Positions 1 to 11,496 of a stretch of 64,000 nucleotides of DNA are shown one piece after another (the first letter of the stretch is position 1; each line of letters starts with the position of its first letter). Origin of the DNA: Falciphora oryzae (Eukaryota; Ascomycota; Sordariomycetes; Magnaporthales; Magnaporthaceae); the NCBI GenBank assembly GCA_000733355.1, contig JNVV01000031.1:66993-130992 (forward strand). Reading direction: 5' to 3'. A program made the translations under genes and the position numbers. A model generated the notes under the pieces. It was not told where the DNA came from, did not search any database, and saw only the letters and a program-made list of their open reading frames with translations.

Positions 1-1137
1 CCATCTGGTCGTAGGCAGACACGATCCGATTCCGCGTCTCGAGCTGCTCCGCCTCTCCCAGCCCCGTGGTCCCGATGTCGTTGACGCCCTCGAACACAAG
101 AGCATACCGGACCGATGAACCCGCCAGAACATCACGATCCAGGCGTCCCAACGCGTTGGGCCCTAAGCCGTCACGGAGGATCCTGTTGCCGCCCGCTGCT
201 TGGTTGATAACGGATACCCCCGCCCCAGCCGCAACGAGACGATCAGCAAGCACGTCGGGCCAGCGGTTGTTACCGTTAGTCGTCGAGCCACGGCCGTCAG
301 TGATACTATCCCCGACGATGACGAGTGCCGAAGACGACGAAGACGACGAAGACGACGACGACGACGCGGACGAAGACCCGGTGAAACCCTCGACGCGTGA
401 GAGGAGATACCAGTGGTCCGTCTTATCAACACCCGGGCCCGAGAAATTCGCAGCGCCGACGGCGTTACCCGGCGCAAGCCAGGACGTGGTCCTGGAGCCT
501 GGGTGCGACGTGATGCTGTTGGTGGTCTGGCCCGTCGCGAGGTAGATATCGACAGTCAGGACCGAGAGGGCAGCCAGGGGCAAGTCCTTGATGGGGTCGC
601 TGACGACGCGGGCACCGACGGGGACCGTGAAGGAGGACAGACCGCCCGAGAACGTGACTTTGTGTACGCCCGCGGCCGGGTCGATGGCGCCCACTCCCGC
701 GGCGTTGCCGGCGGGCAGGGACACGGCCACAGCGGTGATGGGCAGGTCGGAGCCGCCAAAGGCGTTGCTGATCTGCAGGCGGAAGACGGGGGCCGCGAGC
801 GTCACCCTGATGGTCTGCCGGATGGTGGCGTTTTGGAACACGACGCCCGTTTGGTTCTTGGGAGCAGACCGTCAAGCGCTTGTCAGTCTGCGAACTAGCC
901 ATGGAGGGTATGGACGAAATGGGTGTCCCGTCGCTCCCTTTTTTGCTCCCCCTCGTCTCAACTCACATAAGGGGCCGGAGGCAGGTTCGCCGGCTCGGTG
1001 AGCTGGGGCATGGACCCCCATATATCTACCCATCTGCCATTGGAGTTGCACCTGGCTGTCGAGGCAAAAGACAGGAAGGCGAGAGCGAGGGCGAGCGTCA
1101 AGGTCGAGTGCCGCCATGACCGCAGTGGTGTCGCCAT
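1..1137 (-). CDS. SGNH/GDSL hydrolase (secreted esterase, XynE-like), 3' end beyond window
   Basis: Two exons are visible: 967-1137 and <1-856. The 110-nt intron has donor GTGAGT and acceptor AAG. The ATG at 1137 opens a hydrophobic leader (LTLALALAFLSFAS), so the protein is probably secreted. Next come WGSMPQLTEPANLPPAPY and NQTGVVF, an N-terminal beta-domain signature I associate with fungal GDSL-type lipase/acylhydrolases. The catalytic block GDSITDGRGS starts near residue 239 (Ser241), and the GxND block appears as VFEGVNDIG. Family members deacylate small esters, often acetylated plant polysaccharides; the substrate here is inferred only. A poly-serine tract of about 16 residues just before the catalytic block is encoded by a TCG/TCT repeat. 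The final Asp/His block lies off the left edge, so completeness cannot be judged. Confidence 0.85.
328..376 (-). repeat. TCG/TCT trinucleotide microsatellite encoding poly-Ser
   Basis: This near-perfect trinucleotide run (GAC/GAA on the + strand) encodes a serine stretch at about residues 218-233 of the SGNH hydrolase. It separates the N-terminal beta-domain from the catalytic domain. Confidence 0.85.
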
Positions 1138-2455
1138 TGTTGATGGTCAACTGGGCTGCTGTTGCTGCCCAGACGTTTCTGGTCTTCGGGGATATGGGAG
1201 CTCTTGAGCCACATCGAGTCCGCGTCGGGAGTCTCTGCGCCCGTCGATCCCATCTTATACCGGCGGGCTGACGCGCCTGCCAGGGCGGCGAGGCGCGCAC
1301 GACGTTGCCCGACCCCCATATTGCAGGACACATGATAATAACCCAGGACTATTTCGATGCAGGAACGGCGGGGGGCGACTCGCCAGAGACGCCATCGAAG
1401 CGACCCCAAGACAGCGAGCGGGGTTCCGGTTACTCGGGTCATTCGTTGGAGTCGTCTTGGGGTCGTCTTGTCCCAGCGGGATGAGCCTGGCCACCCTAGC
1501 CACCCCGGTTTGCGCGGCGCATGTCGGCTGGAGATTTTCCATCAGCTGGAGCCCTGCAACGAGCCGGTGGAGCGTCGGTTATCCATTGTGGCATTCAGCC
1601 TAAAGACCGGCTGCCGGCGCTCTCATTTTACAGGGCGCATTGGGGGTGGAGCAAAGATGCGTGTCCGAGTTGGAGTTGGGGATTCTTCGTGGGGAGGTGG
1701 GCTGTTTTCCCCAGAACCCCACCACTGTGCAGGCACGGAGCCCCGAGTCCAAGCCTGTGGCAGTCAGGCGCATGTGGCTCCAGCAGGTGGCTCCAGGTGG
1801 CTCCAGGCGCCTACAAGTGGGCACCCGGCCTGATCGCTGGGCTGCAGCTGCCCGACTGCGTGGGGAGATGGACGCACGGTAAGATGTCCCAATGGCCTGA
1901 AGCCAATATGACTTCTTTTTTTTTTTTTTGTTTTATCATTATGACGTATAGATATGAACAACGCTGAACCCTGACAAGATCCAAGTCCAGCCAATCCAAA
2001 AAGCCAAACCTTGACCCAATACCCAGCTGTGTTTCATCAACGATAAAGGGGAGGCCCCTCCCTCGGTCTACAACAAACGGCTTCTGAAGCGATGGGGTCT
2101 ATACCTTTTAGTCTCCGTTTTCTTCCTTCCTTGCCAAACGCTCCCTCTTACACCTCATCCGCCTCACTATCCAAGACACAAACACGGGCTAAAAAGAGAC
2201 AAGGACCAAAAAGAGGAGGTGAAAAAAAAAAAAAAAAAAAAACCTAGCAACAGAAACAGGAAACCAAAGCGCAAGTCAAAGATTGGCTGAACCGAAAGAG
2301 TGTTGCCTTGCAAGGTAAATATAATCACCCGATCAAAGGTAGGAACCCTGGGGCTAGGGGTGACGACCACAGCGAACATCCAGGCTTGACTCCATCAAAG
2401 TTGATGGGATAGGTCAAGATAGTCCCCAACTCTCATTTTGTTGTTTTAAGCACCA
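1138..2455. other. Intergenic spacer
   Basis: I see no gene here. The spacer holds the promoter of the SGNH hydrolase and the 3' flank of the next gene. It has a short imperfect GGTGGCTCCA direct repeat near 1774-1808, a T run near 1915-1930 and a 21-nt A run at 2222-2242. Open frames in this stretch show no recognisable protein signature. Confidence 0.5.
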
Positions 2456-3094
2456 TTACTTGTGGGCCTTGCCGGCCCTGGACCCCGGGCCGGGGTTCCT
2501 CTTGGGCGGGAACTCGGTATCGTCGAGCGACGTCTTGAACGTGTGGGGGCTGGCCGGCTCGTCGAACATGGAACCGGTGTACGCGATGGCCATAGCCACG
2601 TAGTCGTCCCTCTCCGCGGGGGCATAGTCATTGCTACCGTTGGTGCTTGGGTGCGCCGACGACGACGGGCCAGACTTGTCTCGGAGGCACACCGCCTTGG
2701 GAGCCTTGGGCCTTCCGTGCATCGCCGCGCTGCCGGAGACGAACATGCCCTCCTGTCCGCGTCCCTCGTTGAGGCTGCCGCAGCAGGGCCACTGCACCCA
2801 CTCGCCGACGTCGACCGACGATTCCCCCCGCTGTCCGAGCGCCTCCGCGGTGAGACCGCTCGGCTGAGTGGGGACCGCCGGCTGTGTGGGTGGTTGCTGC
2901 CCAGCGTCACCAAGAAGACCTCCCGTGCCGCTGGACAGAGAGATCACCTCATACTCCCCGCCAAGAAGATCGCCGTCGACCTTCTTGGGGGCAGGGGCGA
3001 GCTGCTCCCGGCAAAAGTCCGCCATCTTGAGGTGGGGCTTGAGGGTAACGCCGGTCGTCTCGGGGGTGGGGATATTGTGGTTGCTGGGATGCAT
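2456..3094 (-). CDS. Hypothetical protein, 212 aa
   Basis: The frame is open further upstream, to 3253. I chose the ATG at 3094 (MHPSNHNIPTPETT) because the upstream stretch contains a plausible 5'-UTR intron, with donor GTACGT near 3206 and acceptor TTGGCAG just before the start. No ATG lies between a TATA-like element at 3423 and that donor. The protein is Pro/Ser/Gly-rich with six cysteines, no signal peptide and no membrane segment. The C-terminal part (DDYVAMAIAYTGSMFDEP, then a basic PPKRNPGPGSRAGK tail) looks more conserved in character than the disordered middle. I do not recognise the family and assign no function. Confidence 0.5.
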   Translation of the reverse strand: MHPSNHNIPTPETTGVTLKPHLKMADFCREQLAPAPKKVDGDLLGGEYEVISLSSGTGGLLGDAGQQPPTQPAVPTQPSGLTAEALGQRGESSVDVGEWVQWPCCGSLNEGRGQEGMFVSGSAAMHGRPKAPKAVCLRDKSGPSSSAHPSTNGSNDYAPAERDDYVAMAIAYTGSMFDEPASPHTFKTSLDDTEFPPKRNPGPGSRAGKAHK

Positions 3095-6000
3095 CGCACG
3101 AGACTGAAAGACTGCCAAAGGTGTTAGGGCCGGTCCTGGACCCGACAGTCTGGTTGTGGGAGGGAAGAGTATCAAGAAGGACACAGACCTCGGCGTGGGA
3201 CGTACGGTATCTTGGTTGGGCGGCGTTGGGATGGTTGTGAAGGAAGGGCTCACTAATAGGCGAGTGCGGGGTTGGGTTCAGTGCTGCTTGGTTTGCCGTC
3301 GCTGGAATGGTGGCGGCTAAAGCTCCCGTCTGCTGCTGGCTGCTGCCAGGCTAGTCCGTCAACAAATGATTGCAACGGGGTCTGTCTCCAGAGAGTCTTG
3401 TGTAGGGGGGTAGTATCCCACCTATTTATGCAGAGAGAGGCCGTCAAGTGACCAACCAGCCCGCCATTGGTTGGATACAGACGGCACGAGTTATTGGTTC
3501 GATCCCAGGCTCCCTGTGGTTGGATTTCATAAAAATACCAGTCACGAAAAGATCGCAGTCGTACTTGGGCAAATAGCCAGAGACCACGCAGCTTTGCTTC
3601 GACCCTGGCCCTGGATCGGACGTATCAGGTCAACGATGGGTGGGAGTCGCACTAAGGTCGGGACGAAGACGACGACGTCTGGTTGCGCTAGGCCGAGACA
3701 GGACGCCGACGTCCTGGGCGTGCTGACCAACGTCTTGCTTTCTGATAAGTGACGATGTCGGGGCGGGAAAAACTAAGGAGAATGAACAATGGGCGTGGAC
3801 TCGAGGTGCAGGGTCTCCGCCGTGTTGCTCGGGGGGATATTGGATATGGAGGCTTTATATGTCCGCGGCTGTAGTCGAAAGCTCAGCGTCGGAGGCGGGC
3901 TGTGCAAATGCTTGGGACGTCCACACCCCACCCTTACGAACGGCTTCTGCCCATCGGGCTCCCATCCGCGCGCACACACCCATCGAACAAGGTGCTGACC
4001 CTCTCTCTCAGGCACCGGGGGAGGGCGGCGGGAGGGCTGACAATTAGACAGCAATCGGTTTGCCATAAAAAGTCGAGAGTCGACATGCTTTTTGGAGCTC
4101 TTCTGCGCCCCCGCATCTCCAGACTCCAGATTGACATCATGCAGCGGCCCGATTTGAGCCCAGAAAGGGCCGACTCCGCGTGGCTCACCAGCGCCTTGCC
4201 TGACAGGTACCTAACCGCCAGCACTGTCGTCCGCCCAAGAACCGCAATAGAGGCGGCTGATTGACGTCTGGTAACGTAAGCGAGTGATACTCAAAGAGCC
4301 TTTGTTTGCTTCTTCTCTCGACCTTCTGCGAACACAGAGAGGCTGAGCCCGCACGTACCATGTCGTACGGCCGAAGAAGTTGGGACAGCTAGCGTCTGGA
4401 GGCTGTCACAAAAACTTTTCTTTGGGGTAGCTCGAGATAGCGCGCCAAGCCCATCTTGGAAACTTTTGCAGATGCCCACGTCTGTAGTTCACCACTACCT
4501 GCCCACGCTACCACGCAGCCTTTCTGTGCGGCACTGGAACGGGAGAAAAACGCCGGCGCGGTGCCCAATCGAGGTGACCTGCCATGTACGTAGCAAGCAC
4601 CTAGTCACGACACGGAGCAGCGACGTTGGGGTCGACGTCAATGCGAGTACGTAACGGTTTTTTTTTTCTTAGCTGGCCGCCAGTAAATGGTCTTCCTAGC
4701 CTCTAAGAGCACCAACGACCGACCGGATCCGGAGGCAGATATTGGCCGCTCCGAGAGTTACTGGTGGATGGGCCACTACGACGAAATCGTCAACTTGCTT
4801 CTTCTCTTCGGAACACATCCAGACCGCCTCGCCTCTCGTCCCCCACGTCCTAGACTTAGCGGCCAACCCGTAGCGTCGACAGTGCCCGCGCTTTGTGACG
4901 GCTCAAGGGACCTGCGAGTGATTCGGAGCGGAATCGGAGTGCGGAAGCTCGGCTCAAGAGAAGGGGCCTGAGCGCTGCAGGAGCGAGGCGTGATGGGTGT
5001 GCTGCCATTGAAGCCCTGCATTTTCTCGGTAGATACTGCCCGGATGCTAAGGAACGAAACATGGGTATCGTTCTTATCACCCCGGGGTCTGACGGCCAGC
5101 GCAGCCCTATAGAAAACGCCCCTCCAACGGCTACCTAGCTGTGTGGTGTGTGGATAGCCCCAGGGGCAGGCCAGGTGACGGCACCAGCCCCTAGGCTAGT
5201 TTCCGTTTTCTTGGCCAGTCCAGGAAAGTTCGCCGAAGCCGGCGCGCAAAGGGCCACTGCAGCCCTCTCGTCTAGCGTCAGTCCCTTGATATCATCCAAC
5301 CGTTCGTTGCACGCCAACCTCGTCGGAGCTCGCCTCACTCGATGGCCTGACTAGAAGTTCTATACTTGGATCATAATCTCGGTGTTGCGCTCGCGTTCGT
5401 CTCGGAGACCGAACGGAGCTACTGCGGCTGCATTGGCAGCGGAAAGTGCACGTAGCCTTCTGTCGGGGCCGCAAGAGGCGTGGCTCGAAAGCCCATGGTA
5501 CATATGCAGGATGTCGGGCTTCCAGGGGTCCCAAGATTCGGGAATCGGCCACACAGGAGCGAAAGAGAGTAATTGAGACGAGGTCACACGAGCAGCAGAC
5601 CCTGTTTCTTCGTTTTTTTTTTATGATTATTTTTCTTCTTCTTCTTCTTTGATTATGCTCCGGCCGATATCGGTTGTGAGCAGTCATTAGTCAACTATTT
5701 CACGGCGTTTTGCTGAGATCCGCAGGGCAGCGATCACCGTCCTCGTGAGGCCAAAGCCTCATCCGTAAGCAGTCGGGTGCCGGTCGAGTGTCAGTCCCGG
5801 CTAGAGGCCCGGGTACGTACTCCTCTACGCTTGCCAGTGGCTGCAGATAAAGGAATAGGAGACCAACTAATCTGAATGACAAACATACTTAAGGCCAAGC
5901 TAACGTGGCTAGGTGCAGGTAGCTCGAGATCTTGATGCGTCAATGCGTAAAAGTCAGCAGGTCAGCAGGCCAGTAAGGTATCTGCACACCTGTGCCCATA

Positions 6001-7410
6001 CCGAGGTGTGTGCAGTGACGTCGAGGTACGACAGGCTGCCAGCTTCCTTGAGAGGGAGACAGCGTTGGTCGAGGCCGTCGAGCACCACTTGGAGCGGCTG
6101 ATTGGTCATCGCGTGTCGTCACGTTAAACAACAATAAGGTTTTAGCTTTTTTGAACCGCTATCAAGATCCCTAGCAATAGTTGGAACAGGGAATCAACCC
6201 CGGGGCGCTTTTTGGCACCCGCTGATGGCTGGGATGATGGGATGACAGTTCAGATTGACATGATGGAATGGCCCGAACCACAGCGCGGCCTCGACCCCAC
6301 TGTACCACAGGCGCTCGGCCCCTGGCGCCTACTGGGCGGCTGTGACATCCTGATGTAGTAGTCTTTTCTCGAACTCTTCTACAGGCGCCACCGCCCCGCG
6401 TGCCCGCCTGGTAGCCGTGCCTCCCCAGCCTCCTGGCGCGTTGATCACCGTGGCGTATACCAGGACACCGCCAAACAAACATCATTTCTATCAGCGGATT
6501 TAATATCCGCCCTCGCTAGCACACGCACGTGTTGCGCGGATGCCTACAGAGCACCGGTCCGTCATCATGACGATCATTCGGTGTAGAAAAAAAAACATTG
6601 AAGGAATTGGAGCTGCGTCATGCCACGCCTGGGGAAGCAAAGCCAGTGACGGCTGGCGGAAAACACCGATGTGGGATCGTTTCGGACCGACCCCATGCTC
6701 GCTTTGCCCATCCTCAAAAGCAGCTCTTCTGCTGGCTGAAGGCAGCTCCTCTCCATAATTGGCCTTGAGAGCAGCTCCCCACCTAGGTCTGAAGCTAATG
6801 CAGCAAACCGTTTGGCCGCTCAAACGACCGAGCTCGCTTATTCTCCTGCAACACAAGCCGCGCCCACAACCACTTGACCACTCAAAAGCGGCACTGAGGC
6901 CCAACGGCGACCTAAAATTCCGTCCCAAGCATCCCGCAAGAGCGCCTTGGCCTTATCGGGCTGGCAGCAGCTTCCAAGATCGGAGAATTCATCCCTCGCC
7001 GTCGATCTCCACACGCCCCGTGCCGGAAACCTTTCCACCTACCCACAGCCACGTCGGAAGCTTGGGCGCTCTTAGCTCCCACCCACCGAGAAAAGAGGCA
7101 AACAGGATGGCGGGTAATCAGACCACATTAGGATATTAGGGCCCCTGAAACACACACTATCGATTGCTCTGCACGTCCTATGATGCAGTGCGGCTCGAAT
7201 ACTGCCTCCGCCCATTGGCATTCTGGGGTACGCATCGTCACTCGCACGTCCAAGCCGCCGCCACCAACCACACTTTGACTCCGTCTGGTTCCCGTCTATA
7301 ATCGGCACGTCTTCGTCTCCGCGCATCTGCCGATCTGCCAAGCCCGGTAGGTAGACAGGCTGGCAACCCCGAGACCCTTGTTGGCCGGAGACGAGAAACC
7401 TAGGTACCCG
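3095..7410. other. Long intergenic region
   Basis: After the leader and promoter of the 2456-3094 gene, about 4 kb holds no gene I can support. All open frames are short, with atypical composition and no recognised motif. The T-rich run near 5612-5650 and scattered short A runs are the only simple repeats. Confidence 0.45.
3423..3430 (-). promoter_or_regulatory. TATA-like element
   Basis: CATAAATA on the minus strand lies about 330 nt upstream of the chosen ATG at 3094. That fits a leader containing an intron. Confidence 0.35.
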
Positions 7411-9438
7411 TTAGGCGGCTCGATCAGAACCCTTCTCGCCCTTCTCCTTGGCCTCCCACGTCTCCTTCTCCGCCGCCCCGCCGCTCCCGACCCCGATGTC
7501 GCGCGCCACCACCGCCTGGTCACCATCGATGATCTTGGCGAGCTCCTCCAGCGTCGGGCCCTTGGTCTCGACGTACATGAAGTACACAAAGACCATCTCA
7601 CCGAAGACCCAGCACTGCGATTTTGAAAGTAGACTGTGTCAGTGTAGTGCTCCTTGGCATGAAGAGATATCCAGCATCAGGGCAGCCGCCTTACCGTGTA
7701 AATGAGATATAGCCTCCACGTGTGCCCCTCAAAGTACTTGAGCGCGATGGGGTTGGCGTAGATGTTTAGCGTCAGCGCCGCCTGCACGAACACGTTCATA
7801 ATCATCAACCCTTTAGCCCGTAGCTTGTATGGCAGAACCTCGATGGCGTAGCCGATCAAAAGACCCGACCAAGCGAGGTTATACATGATGCCAAAGATCC
7901 AGATGAACAGGATCATGGCGTAACGCGCCCCGTCCAGCGACTTCTCCTCGTACAGGCCCGTCGTCAGGGTCCAGAACACAAACGTGACAAACATGCCCGT
8001 GGTCGACGCCAGAAACATGGGCCGCCGCCCGACCCGGTCGACCAGCAGCGCCATAGTGGTGGACACGAGAAAGGCCAGGACGGTCTGCCCGCCGCCCAGC
8101 CCCAGCTTGACGGTCGAGTCGGTCACGCCCGCGTTGTTGTACAGCACCGAGAGGTAGTTTGAGATGATGGCGCTGCCCGACCACTGCGAGAAGATACCCA
8201 GCGAGACCAGGATGGTGAGGCGGTAGCGGTTGCCCCTCGTCTTGAAGAAGTCGCCGTAGCTGCTGCTCTTGCTGCTCTCGAGCTCCAGGCGCAGCGTCTC
8301 CTTGATCTCGCGGTACTCGAACTGCACCGTCGGGTGCTGCGCGTCGCCGTTGCCGTGGTACCTCGCCAGCATGTCGAGCGCCTCGTCCGCCCGGTCCTTG
8401 GCGATGAGGAAGCGCGGGGACTCGGGGACCCAGTACACGAAGGCGAGCTGGATCACGGACGGGACGCACTGCACTATGCAGGGGATGCGCCAGGACCAGT
8501 CGGTCGAGATGTAGTTTGTGCCGAAGCAGAGCCAAGCGACGCCTGCGCCGGGAGAGGCAGTGTCAGTCGGTGAGGGAGAACTTGGAGGTGGTGGCTAGAT
8601 AGCAAGGTTGACTTACAAAACGATCCCACGTTCCAGAGGCAGTTATAAACCGTTGTCAGCCGTCCACGATGCTGGGGGTGGCAGATCTCGGTGAGCAACA
8701 TGGGAGATGCGAGCTGTGTCAGACTATTGCCGAATCCCAGCATGAATCTAGCGCCCATGAAGGCTGTGGCGGATTACCCGATGGTATGTTAGATGTCCGT
8801 GTGTGCATTTGCTATCTGAACAGATTAGTCGAAGAAAGGGACAACATACTTTCGAGATTCTGACAGCTCCCCTGAAGGATCGCCCCCACAATCATAATGA
8901 CACAGCCGATGGCAATAGGGGTCTTGCGTCCAAAGTTGTCCGTGATCATGGGTCTGTGAGAGCGAGGTTAATAGGAAGCCAAGGTTGGAGAGCAGCTTCC
9001 CCATTGAAGGTGCGCGCAAGGCAAGATGGAGGTGTGCGGCTTACACGAAGAAGATGGAGACCAGGCTACCGATCTGGTAGAGAGCGCCGAGAAGACCGAG
9101 CATCTGATCCTGAGGGTTTCCGAAGAAGCTTTTCCAGGTCTCAAAGTTCTGGACGCTATTGAAGAGCATACTACAGGCCGCCAGGCAGTGTCAGCACAGG
9201 GGGCCATCATCAGGGGGCGGGTTCTGGCTCATGGGTGATTCCAGCCCAGGGCCATAGTAGGGCCCACGTACCCATCGTAGCCCGTGGTCGCAGAGGCAAC
9301 GCAAAGGACGAATGCGTAGAAGTAGAGCTTGCGCAGCCCAGGGTCCTTGGTCCACTGGACCTTCTCGAGCTGCGGCGCCTCCTCCTGGGCCTGGAGGGTG
9401 ACCTCCGTCTTGGGCTTTCGGCCAAACGAGCCCACCAT
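7411..9438 (-). CDS. MFS sugar transporter (sugar porter family, lactose/hexose permease-like)
   Basis: Six exons join in frame to 531 aa: 9272-9438, 9045-9170, 8850-8953, 8617-8763, 7695-8542 and 7411-7614. The donors are GTACGT, GTAAGC, GTATGT, GTAAGT and GTAAGG. The product should be a 12-TM plasma-membrane sugar importer. Diagnostic sugar-porter motifs are present: GRKTP in the TM2-TM3 loop, PESPRFL before the central loop, VDRVGRRP in the second half, and a C-terminal VETKGPTLEEL (the PETKG signature with V for P). The start MVGSFGRK is the first ATG after a clear TATA box. The N-terminus (VQWTKDPGLRKLYFYAFVLCVASATTGYDG) resembles fungal lactose-permease-like transporters. Substrate specificity cannot be read from sequence. 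Confidence 0.92.
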
Positions 9439-9563
9439 GGTTGCTGGTGTTTCTTCTGAGACGATAGGGCGGGCAGATAGGAGTGGGTATGTGTGGCTGC
9501 TCAGGTTTTCCTTGAAGGACAGACACCCGGAGCGAAGAAGCAGAGATTCCCTGTGCTCTGGTG

Positions 9564-9574
9564 GGTATATATAG
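9564..9574 (-). promoter_or_regulatory. TATA box of the sugar transporter gene
   Basis: The minus strand reads CTATATATACCC, about 130 nt upstream of the ATG at 9438. This is a textbook TATA element for an inducible fungal gene. Confidence 0.6.
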
Positions 9575-11208
9575 CCCAGTTGGAGCGTGTCTGGCGGTTC
9601 CCTTCTGAAGATAGCGCTGCGAGAGGAGGAACAACTAAGACCAAAATAGGATCCGGTCAAACGGCCCGGGTAGCGGGCGCTATCGACAAAAACGCCAGGC
9701 CGGGGAAGGATGACGGTCGATATTGGGCCGGAATGAGTTGGCTGCGGACGCGAGAATAGGAAGATGCGGCTAGCATATGCAAAGGAGAAAACCCGCTTGA
9801 AGCTAGACTGCTCCAGCGTGCAGACGAGCCGGAGGAGGCCCGAGGCAGACGCCTAGGCGTGATCGAGGCTGACACGACGGTTCACGGTCCGGCAAAACAA
9901 CTATTACGGGGATACTCAGCTCTGTCGGCACAGAGTATGAGTGGTCTTCCGACCGGAAGGATGAAAAAGGAGTGTATTGGCCAGGACCAAGACTGGTAGC
10001 GAGCAGAGACTGGGCTCCGTCGTGGTCGTAAATGTACCTTGGGCTCTCTGTTTCCCTCACTATCTTGGCGGGATGGATCCCGGAGGCTTATTTCGCAGGT
10101 AGGCTCAAGCTTTTGTCCCGGCCATGACATTATGAGACGCTGTCCACGTTGCGGGGTCGAAGGAAGGAGAGCTCTGCCATCATTAAGCAGTGATTAATAA
10201 GGCTATCGAACTACCGTTTATCACAACAGACGGGTTTTCAAGTCAATACTACGGGGGGATCGGTTGTCTGTTGTAAATATGAGTGAGGCACATAGCCCCT
10301 GGACGAGGCAGGGAAGAGGGGGAGAGCATCCAGCTGTTCCAGTTTCGCCAAAAAAACATGATAGATGCTGTTGTCATGCTTCGTTTCGGCCCAAGGTCAA
10401 TGCAAACCCGGGTTAGTGGTTCCGTGTTTCACATCGCCCAGCCATGGCAGCCACGTGCTCGTCATTCCGGTTGGTGAGGAGAATACGGGACAGCCGCAAC
10501 GGCCTTCTTGTTTCTTTCGGGGGTCACTTGCCCGAGGGCAGGAAGATCAAGCGCCGGTGGGTTGTTGAAAAGGCTGGCAGCATGCGTCGATAGCTTCACA
10601 CACAAAGGCCACTTCATCTGGCTGCACAAGTCAGACACCTCAATGATTGCCGGATGCCAGCTCACAGAAAACGCCTCGCTCTAGAAGCAAAAAAAAAAAA
10701 AAAAAAGCCCAACTACACCATGGCCGTTGTTTTTATTTTAACCGAACGACTGCATCATCCGAACGGGCCGAATGCTTGCTTGAACGAGCGCGCCTGTTGA
10801 GCTCGCTGCCGTCGCCATGAGCCGACTTGGCCATAAAAAGAAGACGTGATTCCACGTGGTCTCCAGTTTGCCCCGGTGACGGAATTTCTCGTGCCGGAAA
10901 TCATGCCTTGCCGTCCTGTCCGCGTGAGAGGAGTATTGGACCCTGGTACCTCAGGTTGCAGATAAGGGGTGAGCGGGTTGGCGAGGCAGATTCGAGAATG
11001 AGCGAGGAAGACATACTTAACGCCGAGCGATGAAGAGAGGTGAAGATTACGCCTTGTCGGGTTAAATATCGAAGTGCTGCATTGGATGGGTGACGGGTGT
11101 AAGTGTGTGTGGGGAGTGTGGTGCGGGGGAGGAGCCTCGTGGAAAGCCGCCTTGGCTTGATGGTCCATCCGGGGAAAAAGGGGGGCCGTGCCTGGAAAAC
11201 GGCTGGGA

Positions 11209-11217
11209 GTCACGTGA
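11209..11217 (+). promoter_or_regulatory. E-box GTCACGTGA upstream of MSH3
   Basis: A CACGTG core lies about 280 nt upstream of the MSH3 ATG. In fungi such sites can bind Cbf1-type or other bHLH factors; binding here is inferred. Confidence 0.35.
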
Positions 11218-11273
11218 GAGCGCAAGGGTGGGCCGCTCGGGGCGCTCTACGCGGGCGCGTCTTCTGCACTGTG

Positions 11274-11279
11274 ACGCGT
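11274..11279 (+). promoter_or_regulatory. MluI cell-cycle box (ACGCGT) upstream of MSH3
   Basis: ACGCGT lies 218 nt upstream of the MSH3 ATG. It is the core binding site of the yeast MBF (Mbp1/Swi6) factor, which drives G1/S expression of replication and repair genes. It is a single copy, so chance occurrence is possible. Confidence 0.35.
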
Positions 11280-11496
11280 GTAATTTGATTGCTTCAGCTG
11301 TCGCCTTCCCTGATTCCTTTTGACAAACCAACCAAAGCCATCAATTCCAGAGAATTGTTGCACAATTTGTGTCACTCTGTTGATTTACTCTAGTCTTTCG
11401 TTTTCACAGTCTTGTTTGCCTTTTGGACAATCGGCGGCACGAATTCCTTGCCAGTAGCGAGCGGGTGGGTTCATCACCTGCACACCAGTCCCAAAT

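Larger units (their letters stand above)
9439..11496. other. Divergent promoter region between sugar transporter and MSH3
   Basis: This 2 kb separates two divergently transcribed genes and contains no supported coding region. It holds an 18-nt A run at 10689-10706, the transporter TATA box, and an E-box and an MCB element close to MSH3. Confidence 0.5.

Noticed and set aside
3495..3510. B-box-like GGTTCGATCCC
   Set aside because: There is no A-box at the right distance and the flanking stem does not pair.
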